From NCBI GenBank assembly GCA_032433765.1, contig JAVIAB010000101.1, positions 58,007,592 through 58,071,591 on the forward strand: a stretch of DNA of 64,000 nucleotides. The letters are read 5' to 3'. Positions 62,301 to 64,000 of the stretch are shown one piece after another; within the stretch, counting starts at the first letter, position 1; every line of letters begins with the position of its first letter. The notes beneath the pieces are model-generated. The model saw only the letters and a list, made by a program, of their open reading frames with translations. It was not told the origin of the DNA and made no database searches. Source of the stretch: Megaustenia siamemsis. Taxonomy: Eukaryota > Mollusca > Gastropoda > Stylommatophora > Ariophantidae. Made by a program: the position numbers and the translations under genes.

Positions 62301-62592
62301 TGTTCTTGTGTTATGTTTCATAAACAGATGCCATAAATGATATAAGAAACAGTAATATTTGTTCCTATGTTTTGTTTCATAAACAGATGCCATAAATGAT
62401 ATAAGAAACAGTAATATTTGTTCCTATGTTTTGTTTCATAAACAGATGTCATAAATGATACAAGAAACAGTAATATTTGTTCTTGTGTTTGCTTCCCAGG
62501 GTCCGTATGAGGTTGGAGGTATGTTGCTGGGCATCGATGGCGTCACACAATTAATGTTTACCCTGGCAGACAGTGACTGTGCTCAGTATCAG
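14123..62592 (+). CDS. UNC45: UNC45 myosin chaperone, nine exons, 3' part outside the window
   Basis: UNC45 is a cytosolic Hsp90 co-chaperone that folds and assembles myosin motors. The nine exons sum to 1,344 nt, 448 codons in one open frame; family proteins are about 930 residues, so roughly half is here. Residues 1-120 are the TPR domain with the Hsp90 carboxylate-clamp positions R8, N12, N47, K77 and R81 (K is usual at the first). Residues 130-448 are the central armadillo-like domain. Exon phases are 1,0,0,0,1,1,2,0,0. The UCS domain must follow after 62592. Fit to the family: the leucine-rich NNLIVLSGEE block, CGRDSAMELITKNV, IYDDLAND and GPYEVGGMLLGIDGV all fall in the expected order. 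I see no frameshift. Introns are 0.8-27 kb and almost entirely tandem repeats and LINEs. Confidence 0.93.
14315..15065 (+). repeat. 41-bp array carrying the exon 1 donor, about 17-18 copies
   Basis: The unit contains GCCAGTTTGTGTAAGATTGT, which is the last ten bases of exon 1 followed by its donor GTAAGA, then GATGATGTTATAGTGAGG. Copies differ by few bases; some read CAGTCTGTGTAAG or GCAAGTTTGTG. The first copy overlaps the authentic exon-intron boundary, so the array begins in the exon. It fills nearly all of intron 1 (14325-15132). Confidence 0.95.
15133..15308 (+). CDS. UNC45: UNC45 coding exon 2 (residues 68-126)
   Basis: The acceptor is TTTTACAACAG. The exon encodes LDLTPNDPKALFRRCQGYES, with clamp residues K77 and R81 of TPR 3, then the helix ending TDMQKK. 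The donor is GTATTC at 15309, phase 0. It completes the TPR domain. Confidence 0.93.
15380..15494 (+). repeat. Dispersed ~100-bp repeat shared by introns 2 and 9; short tandem unit
   Basis: The segment around ATTTAAGTGGTAGT and CAGATAGGTATCATAATTAA matches 63770-63870 in intron 9. Its last part, ending in ATGTAGTCAAT, is repeated at 15838-15896, so before the LINE insertions this was a tandem of units of about 60 bp. Confidence 0.8.
15495..15826 (+). pseudogene. LINE ORF2 C-terminus, flanked by 11-bp duplication
   Basis: Encodes a GHVMRKDSNQIAKQSL, GRPRETLRRTL and DKWRDLIKYL tail plus the CGGCTCGAAAGGTCAATA 3' end. The direct repeat ATGTAGTCAAT flanks it at 15484-15494 and 15827-15837. It is a 5'-truncated copy of the 4568/5915/28037 family. 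Confidence 0.9.
15897..17868 (+). mobile_element. Second LINE with internal 135-bp expansion, same 11-bp target
   Basis: The copy starts with an RT palm fragment, NINELLFADDQCLIYEDENL, carrying the catalytic FADD box, then YSMKINTAKTEAIRISK. It jumps by an internal deletion to the C-terminus, QLKWFGHLVRMNSHQSPSR and RPRGRPRRRWIDAV. The 3' end has expanded into the array described separately. The flanking duplication is ATGTAGTCAAT at 15886-15896 and 17869-17879. Family assignment beyond non-LTR retrotransposon is not certain. Confidence 0.85.
16242..17868 (+). repeat. 135-bp array of a LINE 3' terminus, 12 copies
   Basis: GATGGATAGATGCA recurs at 16242, 16381, 16516, 16651, 16786, 16920, 17055, 17190, 17325, 17460, 17595 and 17730. 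The unit contains the end of the LINE frame (SLIQTVRTAQERQMI), its stop and the 3' UTR up to ATGAAAAGAGAAAAGAAGAA. Copies are nearly identical. Because 135 is divisible by three, the - strand shows a false 45-residue repeat protein rich in Phe, Leu and Ser. Confidence 0.95.
17880..18220. other. Intron 2 sequence without recognised features
   Basis: There is a short duplicated phrase (GATTACCTGTCAATGTATGC, twice near 17960-18000) and otherwise AT-rich unique sequence. I see no exon of UNC45 and no LINE motif. Confidence 0.5.
18222..18350. repeat. (TTCTA)n microsatellite, about 25 units
   Basis: An uninterrupted run of the pentamer ATTCT from about 18222, breaking down at TTTGGTTCTG (about 18347). 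Confidence 0.98.
18562..18873 (-). CDS. Unrecognised ~103-codon frame, probable mobile-element relic
   Basis: The - strand frame contains LGNGLAKHATDDWQTVSATG, DSVHD-like and LTLDKEDIANFVLHSLREGE stretches with ordinary protein composition, unlike the repeat artefacts around it. I do not recognise the family. It lies inside intron 2 in antisense to UNC45 and next to a LINE fragment. A protein search against animal repeat libraries would show whether it recurs. Confidence 0.3.
   Translation of the reverse strand: MVSYTERRSYILGNGLAKHATDDWQTVSATGVDAFLRWVYSECINLGTLSRHASVHDKEIADALTGSSDTECGLTLDKEDIANFVLHSLREGEDGWDKDVYIE
18965..19670 (-). pseudogene. LINE RT thumb and C-terminus, antisense in intron 2
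   Basis: Read on the - strand from 19670: FKYLGS-like start, AEIESRCNKACQIKGQLSPL, EAKRALYNTIFIPTLCYQCQ, then EMKCVSRLTGNSLRDKIRNE, QQIKWFGDVTRQKEQNT and KPKGRPRKRWVDGILEALGN. This is the RT thumb followed by the C-terminal domain. A frameshift separates the two halves near 19430. Confidence 0.85.
19690..20475 (-). mobile_element. RNase H-type LINE fragment containing an internal array
   Basis: Flanks on both sides of the 35-bp array match the LINE at 33936-34640. The left flank (GTCTTGAAGTATGTGTTCAA, about 19763) matches 34103, and the right flank (GATTATGGGCTTGATTGTGTCC-like, about 20446) matches 34188. The array therefore grew within the element's coding sequence. Confidence 0.8.
19800..20445 (-). 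repeat. 35-bp array of LINE coding sequence, about 18 copies
   Basis: The unit has CTTGAATTTTGTATACATGT followed by GTCTGAGGTGCTAAT. On the - strand it encodes a peptide like MYTKFKIGTS, the same as HMYIKFKIGIST in the intact LINE frame near 34165. The unit is not a multiple of three, so copies run through all frames. The variants TACACATG, TATTCATG and CATGGGTC are interspersed. Confidence 0.95.
20560..21788 (+). repeat. ~63-bp array carrying the exon 3 acceptor, about 19 copies
   Basis: The unit is CACATAATGTCATGATCACT, ATTCCATAG, then ATCAAACAACARAACAGTAC and CTCATGTCATATGTC. The middle is the 3' splice site of exon 3 (ATTCCATAG) followed by the exon's first 23 bases. About 14 copies near the exon are close matches; the leftmost four or five (from about 20580) are older and read CTTACATAGATCAAACAGAA. 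The last unit is the real splice junction at 21788/21789. Confidence 0.95.
21789..21875 (+). CDS. UNC45: UNC45 coding exon 3 (residues 127-155)
   Basis: Encodes IKQQNSTSNKVSQMLNICSD then PKDKEKQLL. The acceptor CTATTCCATAG gives phase 0 and a linker length matching the family. An alternative acceptor 12 bases downstream (after CAACAG) would also be in frame and drop four residues. The donor is GTAAGT at 21876, phase 0. The first 23 bases are repeated many times in the preceding intron. Confidence 0.9.
21890..22240 (+). repeat. ~37-bp minisatellite at the start of intron 3, about 9 copies
   Basis: The units contain CATTCAGGCTGTTTAAATGT and TGAAGAGTCACACATGT. The array starts within 20 bp of the exon 3 donor. 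The phrase CATTCAG/G resembles a 3' splice site without a strong pyrimidine tract. Confidence 0.9.
22262..22405 (-). mobile_element. Truncated tRNA-derived SINE
   Basis: GATGTGGTCAGCATT, CAGGCTGGGTGAACCTAG, GGGATTGAACC and AGCTCAGTTCACTT follow the order of the SINE copies at 25569-26041, where the tRNA-like head lies on the right (- strand). It is diverged. Confidence 0.7.
22406..22685 (+). repeat. 69-bp array carrying the exon 4 acceptor, four copies
   Basis: TCCTCTAGGGACTCAAC recurs every 69 bp (22471, 22540, 22609, 22678). It contains the exon 4 acceptor CCTCTAG and the first nine exon bases GGACTCAAC; the decoys then continue CTATCTCAAACAGTTCCTTAG while the real exon continues AACCTCATTG. 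Each unit also carries TTTAATTGTTCTTTAACCTG as a pyrimidine-rich tract. Confidence 0.95.
22686..22853 (+). CDS. UNC45: UNC45 coding exon 4 (residues 156-211)
   Basis: 56 codons, phase 0 at both ends: GLNNLIVLSGEETGASMILR, EGGLTKLKALLSERDLEIVR, GAVRVIGSLAKGSQLR. This is the first pair of armadillo-like repeats of the central domain; the NNLIVLxxEExGA block is highly characteristic of UNC45. The donor is GTAAGT at 22854. Confidence 0.95.
22895..23725 (+). repeat. ~31-bp minisatellite in intron 4, about 27 copies
   Basis: Units contain GTGTGAGAGATTGTATGTAG and ATAGCACATGA, with a second type reading ATTAAGAGCGAGAGATTTAT. The array begins about 40 bp after the exon 4 donor. GAGAGATTGTATGTAG loosely resembles the junction GAGAGTAAGTATAGGTAG, so this may be an older, diverged donor-derived array; that is only a suggestion. 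Confidence 0.9.
23790..24150 (+). repeat. Dispersed repeat copy plus a 37-bp duplication
   Basis: The part 23790-24060 matches the 9150-9370 family (CACCCAATGACTA, TTGTGTTGTAGTTG, CCCCCAACGCATC). At its right end CCCCCCAGGTAGTGTGATAT and GATGTCTAGCCCTCTTG occur twice in tandem behind a run of about 13 C. Confidence 0.6.
24310..24665 (+). pseudogene. LINE C-terminus (RTE/CFDP2 type)
   Basis: The + frame reads KITNIELWKCTSQTPVDKEI, RRRWRWIGHTLRKPTESITQ, NPQGKRQRGRPKNSWRRQIE and ends KVFVEDLCFTGS then TAA. This is the standard C-terminal domain of RTE-like LINEs (ITNxELW, RRWRWIGH, GKRxRGRPK). 5'-truncated and open over about 115 codons. It differs clearly from the other LINE families here. Confidence 0.88.
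24881..26066 (+). pseudogene. LINE RT fragment with YADD box, 13-bp duplication, SINE inside
   Basis: Encodes NNLRYADDTVLIAKSENVLQ (catalytic YADD), KQINEFKYLGTLLTSDRRCT, TRKRVLKCYVESVLTYGCES, FYRRMLRIPRTAKKSNQN and GHVMRREQLEYIVTNRKIEV. Stops and one frameshift interrupt it. The direct repeat TAGATGTGAGCTA at 24868-24880 and 26066-26078 frames the insertion. A SINE pair sits inside the 3' part. The right edge is about 60 bp from UNC45 exon 5. Confidence 0.88.
25569..26041 (-). mobile_element. tRNA-derived SINE, head-to-tail pair with one duplication
   Basis: Two copies (about 25569-25825 and 25826-26041) share AATATGGTGTTAGTGACCAT, AATGTGGTCRGTATTACG, GGCTGGGTGAACCGGAA and the tRNA-like head. 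On the - strand each head has an A box (ATAGCTCAGTGG, changed in the right copy) and a B box (GGTTTGATCCC / GGTTCGATCAA). AAGATGCCA at 25560-25568 and at 26042-26050 flanks the pair as a whole and no copy of it lies at the internal junction. The pair therefore arrived as one unit or arose after insertion. Confidence 0.85.
26134..26344 (+). CDS. UNC45: UNC45 coding exon 5 (residues 212-281)
   Basis: The acceptor CTTTGGTTTAG at 26133 keeps phase 0; the AG seven bases later (CATCAG) would break the frame. Encodes SSEIVKEIGVSLLLQLMARM, EAADMASSVALAIQNVITSY, then TGLDKHQVTLKKYEEDK and a basic linker KPYPHFKL. The donor is GTGAGC at 26345, phase 1. The spacing from exon 4 to the LMA motif matches the family, so no exon is missing here. 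Confidence 0.93.
26365..26745 (+). repeat. ~59-bp array in intron 5, six copies, from a LINE 3' end
   Basis: Units contain GATGAGTTATTGAGTTATTT, GTGAGTTATCATCATTGCAC and TCCGAACATAATTGTTGCT. The same TTATTGAGTTATTAGCGGGT and CATCATTGCACTCCGAACAT occurs in the LINE 3' end at 4335-4380, so the array probably amplifies that terminus. A diverged copy of the exon 5 donor context (GCTTGGTGAATTTTTTTCTT) follows at 26788. Confidence 0.88.
27040..27240 (-). mobile_element. LINE 3' end with ATG-type tail
   Basis: Same family as 5205-5460 and 34806-35045: CATCATCATCAT, CTTCTCCGCAATGAAGGTTG, GTTAGTCTTGGTCTGCCTCT. It is truncated at about 27235. Confidence 0.65.
27250..28036 (+). pseudogene. EEP-type LINE: endonuclease domain interrupted by another LINE
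   Basis: The + strand reads ISTWDIRTMCPRFNNI, which is the start of an apurinic endonuclease (EEP) domain (usual form TWNVRTM). It is broken by the insertion at 27547-27819 and resumes with ALVNLELQRLHVDIAALQET, RLLDYGSVREKNYTCFWQG. It then jumps by deletion to the element's 3' end (CTGAGCACCTATGGACATAT, GGAGTGCAATGATGATGA). The Glu of LQETR is the expected metal-binding residue. No RT domain remains. Confidence 0.8.
27547..27819 (-). mobile_element. LINE 3' end inserted in the endonuclease relic
   Basis: A minus-strand copy of the 4568 family: tail TCTATCTATTGGTC at the left, then GAGCCGTAGCCGGC and the reverse of the WRDLIKYL region. Flanked by AGATTCAATAATA (27534-27546) and AGATTAAATAATA (27820-27832), a 13-bp duplication with one difference. 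5'-truncated after about 250 bp. Confidence 0.88.
28037..28409 (+). pseudogene. LINE ORF2 C-terminus inserted in the tail of the EEP-type LINE
   Basis: The + strand copy of the 4568 family: RDNNRIAKQDLMWETTGKRK, GRPRETLRRTL, DRWRDLIKYL and the CGGCTCGAAAGGTCAATAGA tail. AATGATGATGA flanks it at 28026-28036 and 28410-28420. The left duplicate is the ATG tail of the preceding LINE, so this is a third layer of nesting. Confidence 0.9.
28560..29090 (+). pseudogene. LINE ORF2 C-terminal fragment with terminal zinc finger
   Basis: The + strand copy of the 12366 family: KIMNIKWQDKVTNSNVLQ, then after frame changes PKQILHGELKDGKRPKDR, LRYKDVCRAFLRDYSISERN and a shifted CSFCGWICLSNIGRFSHER-like finger (about 28997). 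It is more decayed than the copy at 12366-13015. Confidence 0.83.
29340..29850 (+). repeat. ~37-53 bp array of pyrimidine-tract/CAG units before exon 6
   Basis: Units such as TGTCCTGTTTTCTTGTCTGT followed by CTACCAG, then GTATCAGTC or ATCCATGTATA, recur about 13 times. Each looks like a complete 3' splice site (long U/C tract plus CAG). The array ends about 35 bp before the real acceptor, whose own tract reads GTCTGTTCCCTATCCCCAG. Confidence 0.9.
29888..30055 (+). CDS. UNC45: UNC45 coding exon 6 (residues 282-337)
   Basis: Acceptor CTATCCCCAG. Encodes GEESHTLLGEVFKGLVKMLV, SSKVTACGRDSAMELITKNV, then TSTTGADWTKHFLETE. Phase 1 at both ends. The segment LVxxxVxxxGRDxAxELxxKNV is a strong UNC45 central-domain match. 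Donor GTGTGT at 30056. Confidence 0.93.
30334..31207 (-). pseudogene. LINE RT thumb and C-terminus, antisense in intron 6, 11-bp duplication
   Basis: Read on the - strand: KKGLSLNSKKTEVMVISKKQ, QRFKYLGTIIISDGRCTTEI, KMKNILCNKSMSIKMRKRVH, then frame changes, EFLRRMLKVPWTDKKTNEEV and TTGKIKGKRDRGRQREKILD, ending YADRYGT and an ATG tail. GATATGGGGAT flanks it at 30323-30333 and 31208-31218. Same family as 13640-14019. Confidence 0.9.
31219..31470. other. Intron 6 sequence without recognised features
   Basis: Unique sequence between the LINE duplication and the 42-bp array. I see no exon-like open stretch matching UNC45 and no repeat. Confidence 0.4.
31478..31800. repeat. 42-bp tandem repeat, about 8 copies
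   Basis: Units contain TCCAACAAGGCTTTCTCTCT and CACAACTTTTGATATCTCAA. Since 42 is divisible by three, both strands appear open (a 14-residue repeat), which is an artefact. Confidence 0.95.
31810..32000 (+). repeat. Dispersed interspersed repeat (CCCAACACATC family)
   Basis: Shares GTTGTGTTGTGTTTTATTTG, CACCCAACACATG and CTCACTTAGCTAGACTGA with the copies at 9150-9370 and 23790-24060, in the same order. Confidence 0.5.
32407..32610 (-). mobile_element. tRNA-derived SINE lacking its head
   Basis: AAGTAAAGTAAAGTACCCCC, AATATGGTGTTAGTGACC, AATGTGGTCGGTATTAC and GGCTGGGTGAACCCGGAAG match the body of the SINE pair at 25569-26041. The copy ends before the tRNA-like head. A possible second tRNA-like head (GGATTCAATCC at about 32373) precedes it. 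Confidence 0.75.
32716..32910. repeat. 63-bp tandem repeat, three copies
   Basis: AATAGATCACCTAATGGGAG, GATATAGCTTGAGTTGGATA and TCTTTGTAGTTACCC recur three times with almost no differences. The stretch from here to exon 7 holds no feature I recognise. Confidence 0.95.
33498..33666 (+). CDS. UNC45: UNC45 coding exon 7 (residues 338-393)
   Basis: Acceptor TTGCCCTGGGCAG. Encodes GVENLLTVAGAQKEFKTIPI, TPESCMHAAVALSKIYDDLA and NDKLRDKFKDKCQEYF. IYDDL followed by a charged helix is a UNC45 hallmark. Donor GTAATT at 33667, phase 2; reading through gives CGG TAA, an immediate stop. It is followed by a 27-kb intron. Confidence 0.95.
33936..34645 (-). pseudogene. LINE 3' half with RNase H domain, antisense in intron 7
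   Basis: Read on the - strand: LTDARSVLQALQSRKLPHLQ, LLTELCKHHR, a frame change, then GIPGNEKADQLAKEG-like sequence with the RNase H His and Asp region (about 34370-34420), HKKQIIKSIRGPQAPNQDAF, CLRTGHNRLHSHMYIKFKIG, ISTTCTCGQAPQTAEHILQD and KLYGPLQELQKTAKF. This is the distal part of an RNase H-bearing LINE. Both flanks carry the short repeat TGTACACCAG, so the target was itself a small repeat. The left edge has a TCTATCTATC tail. Confidence 0.87.
34806..35045 (-). mobile_element. LINE 3' end with ATG-type tail
   Basis: Third copy of the 5205/27040 family: CATCATCATCGAGGCCATCT, CCGCAACGAAGGTTGGCTAC, GATGGTGCAGGTTGTCATAG and TAGTCTTGATCTGCCTC. The frame is degraded. Confidence 0.65.
35095..35395 (+). 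mobile_element. 3' end of the EEP-type LINE
   Basis: The open stretch includes LRDVGTAQDFNNCMSTSLLQ and RLINRHRTGVVSHWMLWDLL and ends in GAGCACCTATGGATATGTTC then AATAATGATAA. The nucleotide order matches the reverse of 4330-4470. I do not recognise the first peptide as a known domain. Confidence 0.6.
35431..35696. repeat. 66-bp tandem repeat, four copies
   Basis: AGAAATGCTTGTTATGTCCA, TCTCTGAGTCTGCAAAACTC and ATAAGTGCTTGATCTTATAT recur every 66 bp from 35431. The open frame across it is an artefact of the length. The segment 35700-36300 holds nothing I recognise besides a short triplicated AATCTCATGTAA phrase near 35855. Confidence 0.95.
36313..36775 (+). pseudogene. LINE ORF2 C-terminus with 11-bp duplication
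   Basis: Encodes TRKRVLKYYVEPVLTYGCKS, FYRRMF, KKSNDNVLKEAKLKRELISN, FFGHVMRREQLEYIVITGKL, REKIPDSLREWLGRRSTTEM and ends MITYASRPGT then an ATG tail. TGTAGTAACTA flanks it at 36302-36312 and 36776-36786. Two stop codons lie in the proximal part. Confidence 0.9.
36800..36960 (+). pseudogene. Short LINE RT thumb fragment
   Basis: Encodes EIKRRLAIATQKLITMKNM, a stop, then SEAVKLKLLRTSIFLIATYG and CESWTT. It is the RT thumb of another LINE family, cut off before the C-terminus. It lies about 100 bp before the satellite. Confidence 0.75.
37060..60600 (+). repeat. 23.5-kb satellite of 22/23-bp units in UNC45 intron 7, about 1,020 copies
   Basis: Units are TGTCCCCTTACCTACCACAT+CAC (23 bp), with the common variants CCCTTTACC, CCTCCACC (22 bp) and CGCATC for CACATC; rarer ones carry TACAGCATC, CTCACC, CCCCCACC or CATCATTG. 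The + strand is pyrimidine-rich and largely lacks stop codons in all frames, so very long frames appear (up to 3,990 codons, about 42384-54356); these are not genes. Rare marker variants recur in the same order at multi-kilobase spacing, which shows higher-order duplication. The right edge decays through unit-like phrases (CCCACCTACTACT, CATACCACAACACTG) to within 25 bp of exon 8. Confidence 0.97.
60672..60741 (+). CDS. UNC45: UNC45 coding exon 8 (residues 394-417)
   Basis: A 70-nt exon. Acceptor ATGTTCTTCGTGCAG; the first G completes CGG from exon 7, then DLFTDGILESKIEAVAALTS and LLQ. Donor GTAGTC at 60742, phase 0. The IEAVAALTSLLQ-GP join to exon 9 matches the family pattern of an 'IQTVxxLLQGP' helix. 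Its small size and its position after a 27-kb repeat intron make it easy for gene predictors to miss. Confidence 0.9.
60775..61055. repeat. ~35-bp minisatellite in intron 8, about 8 copies
   Basis: TTGTGTTAGAAAGTGACTGA followed by ATGAACCTTCCTTG recurs from about 35 bp after the exon 8 donor. Confidence 0.93.
61080..62499 (+). repeat. 59-bp array of acceptor-like units before exon 9, about 24 copies
   Basis: The unit is TTTGTTCTTGTGTTTTGTTT, CATAAACAG, then ATGTCATAAATGATATAAGA and AACAGTAATA. The first half is a pyrimidine tract ending in CAG. The last copy runs straight into the real acceptor: TTTGTTCTTGTGTTTGCTTC followed by CCAG and exon 9. The functional tract is thus itself a member of the array. 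Confidence 0.95.
62500..62592 (+). CDS. UNC45: UNC45 coding exon 9 (residues 418-448), last in the window
   Basis: 31 codons, phase 0 at both ends: GPYEVGGMLLGIDGVTQLMF, TLADSDCAQYQ. GP(Y/F)xxGxxLLGxxGV is a clear UNC45 block. Donor GTAAGT at 62593. The next exon should encode the helix following ...xxQ (an LxAVEAL-like segment) and is not present before 64000. Confidence 0.95.
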
Positions 62593-62745
62593 GTAAGTGT
62601 TAGCATGGCATGAGGGAACCCTAGATTACAATACCATCATCAAAATGACCACCTCAAAATACATTTGTGAAATTTGACAGTTTGCTGCGAGCACACAATC
62701 CCCCCTCTATATACCTTCCTAATTACTACTTCCAGTGACACCTAA

Positions 62746-63425
62746 GTGTTGGATTTGTTTACTATGATGTTTGATTTGTTTTCTTTGATGTTGGATTTGT
62801 TTGCTGTGATGTTGGAGTTGTTTACTATGATGTTGGATTTGTTTACTATGATGTTGGAGTTGTTTACTATGATGTTGGAGTTGTTTACTGTGATGTTGGA
62901 TTTGTTTTCTTTGATATTGGATTTGTTTTCTGTGATGTTGGATTTGCTTTCTGTGATGTTGGATTTGTTTACTATGATGTTGGAATTGTTTACTTTGATG
63001 TTGGATTTGTTTACTATGATGTTGGATTTGTTTTCTTTGATGTTGGATTTGTTTTCTATGATGTTGGATTTGTTTCCTTTGATGTTGGATTTGTTTTCTG
63101 TGATGTTGGAGTTGTTTACTATGATGTTTGATTTGTTTACTATGATGTTTGATTTGTTTACTATTATATTTGATTTGTTTACTATGATGTTTGATTTGTT
63201 TACTATGATGTTTGATTTGTTTACTATGATGTTTGATTTGTTTACTATGTTTGATTTGTTTACTATGGTGTTGGATTTGTTTACTATGATGTTGGATTTG
63301 TTTACTATGATGTTGGATTTGTTTTCTTTGATGTTGGATTTGTTTTCTTTGATGTTGGATTTGTTTTCTATGATGTTGGATTTGTTTCCTTTGATGTTGG
63401 ATTTGTTTTCTTTGATGGTGGATCA
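62746..63425. repeat. 21-bp minisatellite in intron 9, about 32 copies
   Basis: GATGTTGGATTTGTTTACTA+T, with variants at two positions (TTT/GTT for GGA, TTCTTT or TTCTGT for TTACTA). A length of 21 produces open frames on both strands (His/Lys/Gln on one, Leu/Met/Phe on the other), which are artefacts. Confidence 0.97.
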
Positions 63426-63429
63426 GACA

Positions 63430-64000
63430 CAAACATGCACACCGTTAAAAAGTACTACTCTATCATACAATATGATAGCTGTTTTTTTGGGGGTGAGTCT
63501 CCTCAGCTGTTGGTGCAGACATCAAACAAACCTTTATAAAATGGGATAGCCAGCGAACGATGCTAAGAGAAAGCCATATGGCTGGATTGATGGACTGACA
63601 GCCACAGTGTCGATAGACAATGTAACACCTCCGGTAGCCACAGCGCGATGGGGTTGAATTTCAGGCCACAAATCTAACGTAACCCAAGGAATGATGACAG
63701 CATCCAATTCCCCTGTCTCTGCTTGGGTAAACACACAGCTGTGTAGCAAAAGTTGACAGAAAATCTGAACTCCAAATGTTACACTTAAGTGGTAGTCATT
63801 TTTATCAGGGTATCGTAAAAACATGACTCACAGATAGGTATCATAATCTAGGATTAATGTTGATGATATGTGTCCTCTCATTGACAGTGGGCAGTAAGGA
63901 ACTTCTCAGTGAGTGTCCATGTTTCTTTCCTTGACAGAAGATTGTAAAAAAAAAAAACAATTCAATGTTTACAATTTCAATCCACTGTTGCCCATTTAAC
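63430..64000. other. Intron 9 remainder, includes a repeat shared with intron 2
   Basis: The part 63770-63870 (TGTTACACTTAAGTGGTAGT, ACTCACAGATAGGTATCATA) matches 15385-15465. A - strand frame at 63534-63824 contains FTQAETGELDAVIIPWVTLD and looks protein-like; I do not recognise it, and it may be the body of the same mobile element. No UNC45 exon is visible. Confidence 0.5.

Noticed and set aside
62719..63549. His/Lys/Gln-rich and Leu/Met/Phe-rich repeat ORFs
   Set aside because: Both strands of a 21-bp minisatellite within UNC45 intron 9.

Overview
This window is animal nuclear DNA. It holds an intron-rich single-copy gene, tRNA-derived SINEs, many 5'-truncated LINE copies of the RTE/craniofacial-development-protein-2-like kind, a dead hAT transposon and an unusual load of tandem repeats. 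I think a mollusc or another lophotrochozoan is most likely, from the LINE and SINE mix; the sequence does not prove it.

The one host protein gene I can support is UNC45, the TPR/armadillo co-chaperone of Hsp90 that folds myosin. It runs on the + strand from an ATG at 14123 to beyond the right edge. I place nine coding exons (14123-14324, 15133-15308, 21789-21875, 22686-22853, 26134-26344, 29888-30055, 33498-33666, 60672-60741, 62500-62592). All have GT..AG borders and compatible phases, and together they read 448 codons without a stop. They cover the TPR domain and much of the central armadillo domain; the myosin-binding UCS part lies outside the window. The only other apparently intact gene is a tRNA-Thr(CGT) at 6423-6494 on the - strand, with an oligo-T terminator.

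Layout: 1-4040 is a ~63-bp minisatellite split by a ~3-kb hAT element with a frameshifted transposase. 4330-6300 is a pile of LINE 3' ends, followed by the tRNA gene. 6500-9770 is mostly featureless, with two minisatellites. 9770-11985 is a 2.2-kb homopurine tract. 12370-14020 holds LINE and SINE copies just upstream of UNC45. 14123-62592 is UNC45, whose introns are almost wholly repeats. Intron 7 alone is 27 kb, of which about 23.5 kb is one 22/23-bp satellite (37060-60600). 62593-64000 is the start of intron 9.

The main observation is that several UNC45 minisatellites are built from the gene's own splice junctions. The intron 1 array repeats the last 10 exon bases plus the 5' splice site. 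The arrays at the ends of introns 2 and 3 repeat the 3' splice site plus the first 23 or 9 exon bases. The arrays in introns 5 and 8 repeat pyrimidine-tract/AG modules. The pre-mRNA would therefore carry dozens of close copies of real splice sites beside the authentic ones. Two other arrays have amplified pieces of retroelement coding sequence. Two different LINEs sit at the identical 11-bp target in neighbouring copies of a short repeat. The very long open frames in the satellite, homopurine tract and minisatellites are artefacts of repeat units that lack stop codons.
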